Source: Cricetomys ansorgei (taxonomy: Eukaryota > Chordata > Mammalia > Rodentia > Nesomyidae). Taken from it: 64,000 bases of DNA. The DNA lies in NCBI GenBank assembly GCA_026225945.1, contig JAMJFZ010001815.1:4827001-4891000 (forward strand), read 5' to 3'. A program made the translations under genes and the position numbers. This document shows, piece after piece, positions 36,424 through 47,690 of this stretch; the stretch's first letter is position 1; each line of letters starts with the position of its first letter. The notes beneath the pieces are model-generated. The model searched no databases, was not told the DNA's origin, and saw nothing but the letters and a program-made list of their open reading frames with translations.

Positions 36424-37510
36424 GTAGTTGTAGTTAAGTTGATTCGGGTCCAAAAGCCATTTGATCTTTGACTAATTAAATCACCAGTTTTTATTTCTGG
36501 AGCCCTGGAACATTTCAGCCTCCTTACAATCTATTTTTAAGCCTAAAACTGGAAGGCTTCAGCCTCAGCCTCTGTACAATCTAGTCTTCAACCTCCATAC
36601 AGTCTAGAACATATAAACCTCTGAGACTTTACTGCTCACTGAGCCACTCTGACTAGTTCCTTCTGGACTCAGACTCTTCTGGTTCAACTCAGTCGTTGTT
36701 CTGGCCCAAACTCTCCTCCAAGCTGCTGGCTCAAACTGACCTTCTGAGCTGGCTGATTGTGTCTGAACTCTTTGCTGATTTTCTGACTGCCTCAGACTGA
36801 ACTGCTCTGTTTGGCTTCAAACTGATTTGCTCTTCCCATCTGATCTGACTTCTTCTGCAGAGCTGCCTCTGTGTTTCTGTTGTCTCTCCTCCAGACTGCT
36901 TCCTTCTATAATTCACTGTTCCATACTGCCTCAGTCAGCCTTTCTCTTTCTCTACCTTATCCTCAGTCAGACCACTTCATTGTCTCTTTGTCTTGATCCA
37001 TCTGCGTGCTTAGACTGCTAGCCTTGTACTGCCTTTATAACTGACTTCTTGTTGTGACTGACTCTTCTGAGCCTAGAGTCTGCCTTTCTATGGAGAGAGT
37101 TGGATTTGTCCTCACTCTGACTCATTCTGCTCTTTCTTTAATTTGTTACTTTCCCTGCCCTTCAGTCTCATCTCAGACATAACTTTGTATCTACAGTGAC
37201 TCCTTCTGAGCTTTTCCTGTCTCCCAAGAGCTGGAATCAAAGGTGTGCATCACTATTGCCTTCTGAATACTGGGATTAAAGGTGTGTACTAACATTCTTA
37301 ACATTCTTTCTACATTCCATCCAGACCACACAGGCCTCTGAATGTGATTCTTTCATATAGACCCCCAGAATATAAAACCTTCCTACTTTCACACAGGCCT
37401 ATTTTTCTACAGTCTATAGTCACACATCTTGTGCCAGGACCCAGCATCATTTATCTGCCAAAGGTACATCATAGGCTAGCATGGCTAAACCTAGACTTTA
37501 AATGGAAGAA
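36424..37510 (+). mobile_element. Long ERVK-type rodent LTR (RMER17-like)
   Basis: The element opens near 'tgtagttgtagttaagttg' and 'gggtccaaaagccatttga'. It continues through a long CT-rich body ('ctctcctccaagctgctgg', 'ctcaaactgac', repeated 'actgcct' and 'gactgact' words). It then carries two B1-like snippets ('gctggaatcaaaggtgtg', 'actgggattaaaggtgtgt') and ends after 'cttgtgccaggacccagca'. This order matches a rodent LTR I remember with an internal 'gggattaaaggtgtg' motif. No gag, pol or env lies beside it, so it is a solo LTR or a fragment. Confidence 0.6.
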
Positions 37511-40090
37511 ACAAGTTATCATGAAAATAGTGTATGAAAGCCTTATCTCTTTCTAACGTTCATATATTCCATTCTTAGTACAAACATGCAAGTAAATACT
37601 GAATAGTTTACACTTGAACCTTAATAAGAAAATCTTATTATTCTCTGGGAAAGAAAAGTCTTTCTGCATTCTTTTATTTACAAAAATAAATCACACCACT
37701 TTAAGAAATTGAGTATGCACAAGCTGTATCTATAGTTCACTTTCTAAGCTATTGCATCAAGTGGGCTTTTGCAAAACACTTAGCTGAGGGAAGGAACAAA
37801 CACGCAGATATGAATAACACCCTCATGTACTCTTGGCTGATTTCTTGTGTTGCTCTGTGCTCCCAACCATTGTCTCAAGTATGCAATTTCCATTGACTTT
37901 GCAGGGAAAATTGTAATCAAGTTGGCTTCGTAGAGTTAGAGAGAGAAAAGGCTAGAAAAAGATACTTGGCTAACAAAAGAAGGAATGTAAAATTAAGAGT
38001 GAGATGCGTAATAAACATACTATCCAGAGTAAGTCCTCAAGAAATAGAAGCCAGGGCATCTTCAGATGGGTCAAGGCTGCTTCCTTTCAGAAGATGATGT
38101 GTTCTATCATGTGATGAGATGAATGCATTTGTTCTTATCCATAGCACTTGCTAAAATACCTGGGACCAGAGGATCTGGATGAACAGAGAAGTCATTGAGA
38201 TGCATACTGAAGAGCATCAGGAAGGGAAACTGTATAGCTCTATAGCTCATCTAGCTATGCAGCCCAAGTTTAGACCTGTTGTGAGCTTTAGGTGCTCACA
38301 AGGGATATGATGATTTTCCATTAGTCCATGTGTGTAATTCCAATAGTGTATGTCTAAAGGACCGTTATTAAAACAGAAATGCAATTTTTGTGATGGTAAC
38401 GCACTTGAGAATCATTTTTAAAATGTGACATAAAAAAATAAAATAAAATGTGACAGGAGACAGAATCAAATAAATAATGTGTGCAGGCCCCCATGCCTTT
38501 CTTCTGACTTGGTTCTTGTCTAAGGAAAATCCAAAAGTAGCCCCCCGATGCTTTGATGGTTGAGAGTGGGAAAGAAGGGCATCCCGCAGTTATAGCTCAT
38601 CCTGGAGAGAAAGGGGCCTTTGAAAGCCAGTGAGATGATGAGCATGCATTAGGCCAAATGATAGCATTTAGATCAAGTAAAGAGTGAACAGAATTAATGG
38701 TCCATATCCCTTCTTCTGAAGGGATTAGTGATTCTTTAATTGACTGGCCAGAATGTTAACCTTTCTTTATATCCATCATGGGTATGGTCTGATTTTTAGT
38801 TTGTCACTTCAGTGTGCTTGTGAAAGGTTTTGGTATAAGGAAATGCAGAGTGTTTAATCAGAGGAGTTAGTAATTCTCTATCATTTTTCTGACTGCTTTT
38901 ATTATATTTTTTTCCTAATAAACTCATTGCTCATGCTGAACTTACTGTAGTGAGCCTGTATATTCCTTGCAGGTTTAGCGCCTGAGATAATGGCACAGGT
39001 GTCATTATTTGCAATGATAATGACTTCAATCATATTGTTTAAAACTAAGAAATTTTGATAAAACTCAAAAATGTATCTTTAAATTTCTTTATGTATGGTA
39101 TATATATAGGCTAGGAGGTATGACTTGGTGTCTTCATTGCCTTTAAAAAACACAATTAGCATCTTTACACATTTTTTTTAAAGAAAGGCTTTAAGGTTTT
39201 CAGACATTCTTAAGAAAACCGATCTATATTAAACCCCAGAGAAGAATCTCAGAATACTTGAAGATGAGGTTTATTAAGTGCTGTTAGCATGAACATTTTA
39301 ATTATATTTTATTTTGATTGTACTTATTATTATATTTTCAGTGGGTAATTGTAGTCCAAAATAATCTAACTGCCAAGTGTTAGTCATATTGATGATTTTT
39401 ATGATTTTTTTGAGCAGCTCTGTGTTCCTTCCAAAAGGTCACTCTTTACTTCCTGTTTGCTAAACCACATAACATGTGTTGTTTGCAGTGTCATTACTTC
39501 TGAAACTATAGCTCCTGCAACCCAAAAAGCCTGCTGTGTTGTCCCAGGCTCACCCACCTATCTCTGATATTATGCAACATTATGCAACACTATGCCTAGT
39601 AACACATACTACCTTTGTCTCCCACAAGAATTTAAGGTACAAGAAATAAAGAAAAGGAGAGGTGGATAGAGCAGTAAACTCTTTCCAAGGAGTTTTTGAA
39701 AAGAAGATTTCAGATAGAGTTCCTTCCATTTAAATACCTTCTACATAAGGGAGTAATAGATGTTTTATTAAGAGCAGAAGTTTGAATTATAGAAATCATC
39801 CTCATCCTTTCAATATGCCTAGAGGAAAAATTTCACTATGAGCATACAGTGTTCTCCACTTCCACATGCAACCTCTAGTAATGCTGGATACAGCTTCTCT
39901 TCCCAGGGGAGAAAATGAAACCCATTTTGGTGTCATCGTATCCTTGAATGGCATCTTATATCCAGGAACTGCATATGTAAACATTTATGGGCAACGGCAA
40001 GTGTGTTTTTATTTCATTAATGATATAATAAATCCTACCTATGTCTCTCTCTATGAGAGACTTATAAATGATTGGTTATGGTAAACAATA
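37511..40090. other. Repeat-poor sequence with a possible conserved patch at 38690-39080
   Basis: No clear mobile element over 2.5 kb. 39002-39023 holds an inverted repeat, TCATTAT and ATAATGA, around a TTGCAATG core. The surrounding 400 bp has TAAT-rich motifs and no repeat signature. Small frames are featureless. Confidence 0.35.
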
Positions 40091-42819
40091 ATTTATTTAT
40101 TTATTTGAATGAAAACACCAGAGGTGATTTTGGTAATGTTACTGTAATGTGTTTTGTATTAAGTTTGGAACACAAGAGTCCCTTTTGCCTCTTGAGAGTC
40201 AGTAGTCTCCTTTGTATAACATTTTCTTTACAATATCTATTCTTTGATGGTATGAATGCACCCTGTATTCATCTTGGTCTCTACTTAAAATGTGATTGGT
40301 GTGTGGATGACCTAGCAAGTGTGGGGGATCCCTTGCCACTGTTCTTGTTACATAAAGCTGCCAGTAACAGAATTCAGTCATTTCTGAAGGTTCACTGCAG
40401 ACAGTTATGGTGTGAAAGAAGTTAGGTTGCATGAAAGTGGCTACAGCACATGATGTTGACAATATCCAGTAGTATCAGCAGGAAGTTCCAGGGTGGAACT
40501 GTTCTCCCATGAAACAGCTGTTGAGGAGTCTCATTTGTCTCTCCCCATTCATGCTCAGAGGCTGAGGAAATGATCGCAAGCTGTTAGGAGAAGAAAAATG
40601 AGATTCAGTGCACATCTTTCCCATAGACTCCCCTCTCTCCATAAAGATACTCGGTGGTGCCTGGCAGGAGTTTACAGCCATAGGCAAGAGAACAAATCCC
40701 TTAGAGCATTTGAGGAAGGAAGTGAACTTGTCATGTGACTAGCCACAGCTGTGGTCTGAAGGGTCACAGATAGGGATGTATGTGTACACGAAACAACACT
40801 CTTCAGATGTACTGGCAACACTTTGGGAAACCTCAGCTGGCATCCTCCTGCAGTGTTCTTTGATTCCCTGTTGCTTGTTGTCTTCAAAATACCTTTTTAA
40901 AAGGGAATACATTTAACGGATTTTAGAAAAATACTATATTGTCAGTTCCTTCAGATATAGGACTTTGAGGGGGAAAGATCATGTAACACGTTGATTGTTT
41001 GTGAAACCACTGCAGCTTGCAGGCAGATGATGGAAACAGTCCCTTTACTGAGCTCATAGTCAGGACCTAGGCCAATAAAAATGCACACAATAAAATTAAG
41101 TATACTAAGACCACTAAACTTAATACTGCTGAGACAGAGCAGTTTGTTCTATCTATTTTCCTTGACGAGCTGTGATCTAAGGAGTTCACATGTCAACAGC
41201 ACATAAACTGTGGATAGCACTTCACCTGTTAGTGTAACTTGAGTACAGAGCATCAAGTAATTCTCATAACCCGTGGTACAGACATACCAGAATTGCCTGC
41301 CAGGGTCCCAGAGAAGCAAAGGGGCTTGAGTGGATGGCTGTCAACAAGTAGGTGTTAAGAGCCTTTCTTTATTCACTTGGAAAGTTCCAGAGGGCTTTCT
41401 GGATCGGAGAAAAGAAGCCAAAATTGGCGTCCCAACATGTTCTGTGAGATCCCTAATGTTTTTGAGGACTTGTGTTGACGTGCATTCAAATGTGTTCGAT
41501 CACAAAAACTTACACGAAACATTTGTTTCCCGTCAGTTTTCAAATGCCCTTGTTCATCTGAGTAGAGATAAATAAACGTGGGGCACTTTCATGTTACTGG
41601 CTGCATATATAAGAATATGTATGAGGAGAAACCTGAACCAGACCATTCGTGAGAAAGAATGAAATGTTAAAGAGCCAGAAAGAAACTCGTTCCAGACAGA
41701 AAAGAATATGAACAAAGCACTAGAATTGTGGAAACCAAAGGCAGGCTGGCAGTAGGAATCTGCCCTGAAGAGTGGGGCTACAGTGTGTGGAGCTTGGGTT
41801 CAGAAGAGCTGGCCCTCAAGCTCTGGGTTTTAAGTAATATGAGTGTGTCACACCATTTATTAGCTGTGTTTTCCAAGAGTCTTTAATGCCATGCTACACA
41901 TCTGTAAAACCGAATTAGTGCGTCATCGATACATTCTTAACATTATATGTAGCAATCTGTGTTCATTCCACTCAGCCCTCAGCATCTGTGAGTTCTGCAC
42001 ACAGCAATCCAATCACCCACAGAACAAAATTACTGGAAAAAAAAAATCAAACTGGGACTACTTCTAACATGTGTGGATTTTTTTTGTGTCAGCATTTCAT
42101 AAAGGATATGTGTCCCAGCTATTTGCCTAGAACTTATATTAGGTGTGATAAATAATCTAAAAATAACGTAAAGTGTACTGGAGGACAGCATAGTTTTTTT
42201 TTGTAAATGTGGAGTTTTATATCATGAACTTGAACCTCCTTGGACTGGAGATATGGGGATAGTCCTGGACCCAACCCCTGGGGAAGAGATATGGATGACT
42301 GTCTAGTGTAATATTTGATAAAATTCCTGAAAACACAGGCAGTAATCCCAAATGACTCTAGCATTTATACGTTTCCTATAATAATTAGAATTGAGATAAA
42401 ATTTGATAAGCTTTTATTATCTGTCTTGATTTCCTAACTCTACAGTTTTTTTTCCCACTGTTCTCTGCATCGTGAGAATTTAATGTACTGTTATATGTAA
42501 CGTGTGACTGTCATGCTCTCTGGAACACAGACAGGACTCAGCTATTACTAAGGTGTATTACCATTCTTTCCTGACAAAAGTCAGAACCTTAGATCTAGTT
42601 CTCATAGTAGTGCCTGAAGATTCAAGACATTACAGGATGTTCTTTTATGAAGGGAAATCTTCAAAGGAGTTCATCATGCCTCCTCACACTGACTTCCAAC
42701 TGAGACCTTAATGATCAGTGCAAATTTGTCAGAGCAAAGACAATAAGGGACTTGCTAAAGTCCAATGAGAAAGCACAAAAGAAGAATTTATTTATAATTT
42801 TATTTTATATTATTTTATT
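40091..42819. other. Repeat-poor sequence; MIR-like scrap at 41850-41930
   Basis: 40077-40107 reads GGTAAACAATAAT then four TTTA units, a forkhead-like AT tract. 41380-41570 keeps several CpG. 41850-41930 ('caccatttattagctgtgtt', 'catctgtaaaaccgaat') resembles MIR. Frames of 117 and 87 codons at 40072-40462 lie on opposite strands and lack features. Confidence 0.35.
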
Positions 42820-42963
42820 TTTTCTAGACACGATTTATATTTTGTAACTCTGGATGTCCTGAAACTCACTCTGTCAACCAGGCTGGCCTTGAATTTGCAG
42901 AGATCTACCAGCTTCTGCTTCCCAAGTGCTAGGATTAAAGGCGTGTGCCACCACCTCCCTGCT
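42820..42963 (-). mobile_element. B1 SINE
   Basis: Antisense B1: 'ttttgtaactctggatgtcc', 'tgaaactcactctgtcaacc', 'aggctggccttgaatttgca', 'gtgctaggattaaaggcgtg'. It carries the 'gttaca(a)' variant in antisense. Confidence 0.95.
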
Positions 42964-43199
42964 ACAAGAGGGATTTAAAAGAAATTTTAGAGCAGAGTTC
43001 CTTGAAGAGGCAATGAGGCTTGAGTCTGGAGCTCAAAATATGAGTCTAGCATCCCAAAATCAACCTGTTAACTTCTGATGCCAGGAACTCCCCCTGGCAT
43101 ACAGTCAGCTGTCTTCTCACTGTGACATAATTTGCATGTGTAAAATCTATACACTGAGCATTGTAAAACTCTAAGAAATAAAGACTTATTCGAGGGGAT
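42964..43199. other. Short unique sequence
   Basis: Nothing recognised. Confidence 0.4.
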
Positions 43200-43527
43200 G
43201 CAACACTTACCATCTACTTACTCCCACCTGGGAGCCTACAATACACCAAAGCACTCATACCACCAAGTCCAACTTGGTGGATAACTGGGTTTTATTGCAG
43301 CCACTTATAGGAATATGGGTGAGGGGTTTCTTAATGGAGCAGAAATGGCTCCAAGACAGCTACATCACCAAAGCCCATCCCAGCATAAGTGACAGATCAT
43401 AAGATATAGAATCTTGGCACACGCTACACAGCCTGCATGCTGTTCAGCAAACTGAGAGAGTTTTTTTCCAGGTGATTCAGTTGTTTTGGACCTCTTCCTT
43501 GCATCTCTGCTGGTCTCTGCTCCTTTC

Positions 43528-43546
43528 AGTTTACCTGAGATTGGCC
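43528..43546 (+). repeat. 19-bp direct repeat, left copy
   Basis: agtttacctgagattggcc, identical to 43840-43858. It bounds a 293-bp AT-rich insert like a target-site duplication. Confidence 0.95.
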
Positions 43547-43839
43547 ATGAGCATTTATGAACAGACTAACACTGTAGATTGTAGACTAATTAATTAAAGT
43601 TAGTAATGGTTGAACTGGTTAGTTTATAGGATAGATAATTTAGTTATAGTGGTATAGATGACTGTATCATGAGTATATTAGGTAAATTATTTAGCAGCAT
43701 ATTGATCTGAATGGTTATTTATGTGATCTATAGAGTGTTACATCATAAGATAGATGAGTAGTAATCTCTTAGATATGATTCTTGATACTAAGTTGTCAGT
43801 TCAGTAAAGATGTCTGTTTTGCTTAGGTAATGTCAGTTG
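43547..43839. other. AT-rich insert between 19-bp direct repeats
   Basis: 293 bp of AT-rich sequence rich in TTAG, ATAG and TAAT words, unlike the flanks. It has no poly(A) tail, no evident terminal inverted repeats and no similarity I recognise. The exact direct repeats on both sides suggest insertion or a recombination event. Confidence 0.6.
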
Positions 43840-43858
43840 AGTTTACCTGAGATTGGCC
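43840..43858 (+). repeat. 19-bp direct repeat, right copy
   Basis: Exact copy of 43528-43546, offset 312 bp. Confidence 0.95.
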
Positions 43859-44040
43859 TCTGCTTTTTACAGGTTGCTGGGCTTGAGAGTGACTTTCAGC
43901 AGTCTTTACTGTTTATGAATTTCGGGGAAGGGAGGAACCTAGTGAACCTGGTTGGTTTCAGGGACTTCCTGAAGCTATTTGAGTTGTTTACTTACTTTCC
44001 TAATGAGCTTCCTATAGGATAGAGTGAGTCAATCAATCTC

Positions 44041-44299
44041 AGAGGAAACCGCTGTACAATACAGGGGGAAAAGGGTTTCTGTCTTGTTCTTCCTATAAAG
44101 GAAGTAGTATAGTGAAAAGGCCCCACCTCAAGCTCCCCTAACCCTACTTACCTAGCAAAGGTTCCATCTGCAGACATAGTCACATTAAGCTTTAGGGCTT
44201 TAACTAGTATACTGTGCATGCTTGTACTTGTATGTATGTGAGAGAGTGTCTGTAAATATGAGATACAATTAGGTCTAAAACTATTCCCTGAAACCTGTT
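44041..44299. other. Unassigned sequence
   Basis: No clear element recognised before the LINE-1 piece. Confidence 0.4.
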
Positions 44300-45065
44300 C
44301 AATTGCTTTTTCACTTTGTCAATCACCGTTTGGCTCTACATGTATAGGGTTATTTTGAGGTGATCTGCATTATTAATCTGTGTGCTTGTCATTGTGGTAA
44401 TGCCACATTTCTTTGGCACTGTCACTATGCAATATAACTCTCGACAGAGTCAGTGATTCTTCCTGTTTCCTATTTGCTTTTCAAGATGGTGTCAGCTAAC
44501 TGAAGGTCTGCTGTCTGTATGAATTCTGGGACGAGTGTGTCTATGTGTATAAAAGTCATCCTGTGGTGTTTATAAGAACTACATTAAAATAACTGTATAA
44601 AGGTTACATCAAGAAAAGAAAAAGAGCTGCATTAAATTGAGAGATTAGTTTGGAGGGAATTGACAAATTTAATGCTTGAATCATGCCTTTCATGAACACA
44701 GCATTTCTCTTCATTTATTATTTATTTATTTCTCAGCATTTTGCAACATGGATTCTATACATGTTAATTTTTATATCTAAATATTTCACTATTTTGCAGA
44801 GTTAAGGGCCTTCTGCTTCTAATTTTGTATTCTATGATGATCACTTAGGGAAAGTTGTGTTTCAATGTTATGTATGCTGATATTATAAAACCTTCTTGAA
44901 CTTTCTGATAAGGGCCAAATAGACATTTTTTTTACAGTACTTACAGGATTCTTAAAGTTTTTATGTAAAAACATGTCATCCACAGATAAAAATAGTCTTA
45001 TATATCTCTGATCTGAATGTCTTATCTATTTCTTTATTGCAATAACTACAACTTTAAAGATTATG
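44300..45065 (-). mobile_element. LINE-1 ORF2-region fragment, antisense, old
   Basis: Plus-strand landmarks are those of antisense L1: 'ctttgtcaatcaccgtttgg', then a 'gattagtttggagggaattg' segment, 'catgaacacagcatttctct' and 'aacatgtcatccacagataa'. Order and orientation are consistent with one antisense piece. It is riddled with stops and indels. Confidence 0.7.
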
Positions 45066-45237
45066 TAGTATTAAAGTGGTATGGGGGGGTCACCCCATTC
45101 ACCTACTCCACCCATGCAAAGCACATGTGTTGTGGGGTCAGAGACTGTACACTAGTCCCAGCAGCATATCCTCTGCCAAAGTGAATTACGTACAGGTCTA
45201 AAAATCACATACTGAAATTACTGTATGCAATTATACA
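45066..45237. other. Short unassigned sequence
   Basis: Begins with a G7 run; nothing recognised. Confidence 0.4.
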
Positions 45238-45335
45238 CTAATAAAACATTTTATTTTAATTAAAATATAATTACCTCATTTCTCTCCTTTCCTCCCTTCA
45301 ACCATGCTTGTGTATCTAAAAACACTTTTTTTAAA
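45238..45335 (-). mobile_element. Possible LINE-1 3' terminal fragment, antisense
   Basis: 'cattttattttaattaaaat', 'ataattacctcatttctctc' and 'ctttcctcccttcaacca' resemble the antisense of an L1 3' end. Short and uncertain. Confidence 0.4.
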
Positions 45336-45443
45336 AATCAGAGAGATCATAAATTAAAAATTTAAGAGCTACCTCAAGGTCTTAGGAAAACATGAAGAAA
45401 TCAAACTATATCCATAAATAGAAATAAATAAATAAGACATTTG

Positions 45444-45473
45444 CTCTCGCTCTCTCTTTCTCTCTCTCTCTTT

Positions 45474-45524
<51 letters not shown>

Positions 45525-45566
45525 TGTGTGTGTGTGTGTATGTGTGTGTGTGTGTAAGAGAGAGAT
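45444..45566. repeat. Long compound (TC)n(TG)n microsatellite
   Basis: About 35 bp of TC followed by about 80 bp of TG with TA interruptions, ending in an AG run. Antisense frames encode poly(Thr-His) and are artefacts. Confidence 0.97.
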
Positions 45567-45686
45567 ACACACAAAACCAGCAACAGCAACAATGGAAATC
45601 TGATAAAAATTGAAGGAAGACTAATTATAAGAGAAGAAGAAAGGAATAATTGAGAAGAGGGTTCAACATGGTAATAGGAGATAAAT

Positions 45687-45708
45687 ATGTTATATATATA
45701 TATATATA
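45687..45708. repeat. (TA)n microsatellite
   Basis: About ten alternating TA units. Confidence 0.95.
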
Positions 45709-45906
45709 GACTTGTTAAAAATAACTTTAAAACATAAAGTTGTAGGAACGTAAATTTTGACTGATTCTAATACTGGGCAAGTCTTTTAGTGTTAAATATA
45801 ATATTAGTTATAGACGACTATTTTTCTTTTTTTAAAAAATGTAGACGCTCTTAAGAAAGTCATTAAATACTTTACTATAATCTGTTCATACCTATTTTAT
45901 CCCATT

Positions 45907-46020
45907 GCTATAGTTTGGTTCTGTAATATTCTCCCCAAAGACCTATATGTTCAAGTTTTAGTCCTCATGTTGGCATTATTTTGAGATAGAAGAACCTTTA
46001 AGATACATGGCCTAACACAT
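45907..46020 (+). mobile_element. Possible 5' part of a MaLR (MST/MLT-like) LTR
   Basis: 'gctatagtttggttctgta', 'ctccccaaagacctatatgt' and 'acctttaagatacatggcct' follow the order of MST/MLT 5' ends ('tatggtttgga ... ccccccaaggctcatgt ... gacctttaagaggtgg'). The rest is lost or unrecognisable. Confidence 0.5.
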
Positions 46021-47059
46021 TTTGATTGATTGCACTGCTGTTTCAGCAGCTTGATTTTCTTAACATTAAAGAGCTAAATCAATTTTAAAAGACAAACAAC
46101 CTAGTTGGAATAAGTTAGATTATTTAAAGAAACACTGAAACCCTGGTGATTGATTGGTTTATGTGGTAGGGGAAATCTCAAAGCAATATAGCATTCAAGC
46201 TGCAGCATGGACACTAATGGCTGCTTTTAGCCAGATTTACAGTGAGAAACTTGAGCAAAGAGAAAAGTAGAAAACTATGGAAAACTGCAGTTTGGCCAGA
46301 AAAGAACCACATATAAAAGTGCTACTAAACAAGGTACAGATGAAAAGGAGATTAGCTTAGCCAAACAAAAGAAAAGTTTCTTTTGCCAAGACAACAGGAA
46401 AATACCTCTGAGCCCATTTCAGGAAATAGCAAGGCTCTATCCATCATAGGCTCAATAGCTCAAAATCATTTCAAGGACTTTTATGTGAGAAGAAAGCGAT
46501 AGATCACTCTACTCTTACAAGAGCTCCTAGCTTTCTGAATTTAAACCTCCCTCCTCACCAAGATACCAAGACACTCAGACGCAAGTACACTCTTATTTCA
46601 GGAGATGCTTAACATCACTCCATGGAGCTACCTTGCAGTCTGCATAAGTGCAAGAGTTTCAAGATCAGGGAAGCTTCTCCTGAGATTTTAAAGGAAAACC
46701 CAGGAAGACTAAAAGTGTAGGGTATGATCAATGTCCAGGGTAATACAATGCATTGAATTTGTATAATTCAAGCCAAATCTTTGGTTGACACCTTAGGAGG
46801 TTAGAGATGAAAGGAAAATGGAATATCTGTAAGGAAAATTGTAGGAAAGGTATAGAGCCATCTGACTAGATTAAACTACTAGAACTAGATGTGCCTACAT
46901 CCACCAAGGCCATATTGGTAGATCTCTCCATCTTTTGTACTACTCATATCACCCTAAAATGTACCCATATGCTGAGCAGAAGTAGATAGGTTTAATGCTT
47001 ACCATAATAAGTGAAGGTTTTAGCTGGCCCATGTTTACTGGATTCCTATTCCTCCATAT
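46021..47059. other. Unassigned sequence, possibly retroelement-derived
   Basis: About 1 kb between an LTR-like 5' end and an antisense LINE-1 piece. The purine-rich composition and lack of CpG would fit a decayed retroelement interior, but I cannot align it. Confidence 0.3.
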
Positions 47060-47690
47060 TGGGATCTTGAAGTAAGCCAATTCCCATGTTTCTGTGGTAC
47101 TACCATGTTAATTTCCACAGTGGCTATACAATTTTGCAGTCCTACCAACAATGGATGAGTGCTCCCCTTATTCCACACCCATACCAGCATGAGATATCAC
47201 TTGTGTTGTTTATCTTAGCCAAAGTAATTTTGATTGCATTTCTCTGATGGCTAGGGATGTTGAACATTTCTTTATGTATTTCTTATCCATTTGAGTTTCC
47301 TCCTTATGTTTAAATTGGGTTATTTGTTTTTTGGGGTTTTTTTTAATTTCTCATTTTCTTGAGTTATCTATATATTTTGTATATTAGCCTTCTATCAGAT
47401 ATGTATGTATGTAAATCTTTTCCCATTCTGTAGACTGGTTTTGCCCAAATGACAGTGTCCTTTGCCCTGCAAAAGATTTTCAATTTCTTGAGGACTATTT
47501 ATTAATTATAGATCTTGTTGCCTGTGATAATGGTGTTCTGTTCAGGAAGTTTTTTCCTGTGCCACTGAGTTCAAGGCTATTTCCCACTTTCTCTTCTACC
47601 AAGTTCAGTGTATCTGTTTTTATGTTGAGGTCTTTGGTTCACATGGAGTTGGGTTTTGTGCAGGGTTAAGTTTATAACTTTCTTTTAATC
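47060..47690 (-). mobile_element. LINE-1 ORF2 3'-region fragment, antisense
   Basis: Classic antisense L1 order: 'ccacagtggctatacaattt', 'cagtcctaccaacaatgga', 'ctgatggctagggatgttga', 'ttgtatattagccttctat', 'tcaatttcttgaggactat', 'ggtgttctgttcaggaagtt' and 'cttctaccaagttcagtgta'. Frame-broken and without function. Confidence 0.85.

Larger units (their letters stand above)
43200..44040. mobile_element. Probable rodent interspersed repeat, interrupted
   Basis: The phrases 'ctgggttttattgcagccac', 'ggagcagaaatggct', 'catcaccaaagcccatccc' and 'ttgcatctctgctggtctct' look familiar as a moderately repetitive rodent element, but I cannot name the family or strand. It appears to continue after an AT-rich insert: the text before 43546 and after 43858 reads through as one unit. 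Confidence 0.4.

Noticed and set aside
36424..37510. Coding exon in the CT-rich stretch
   Set aside because: The order of motifs matches a long rodent LTR with B1-like snippets; frames of 61-64 codons on both strands come from the skewed composition.
45369..45592. Poly(Thr-His) frames over the TG tract
   Set aside because: They are translations of a CA dinucleotide run, not proteins. The same applies at 31078-31260 and 33622-33846.
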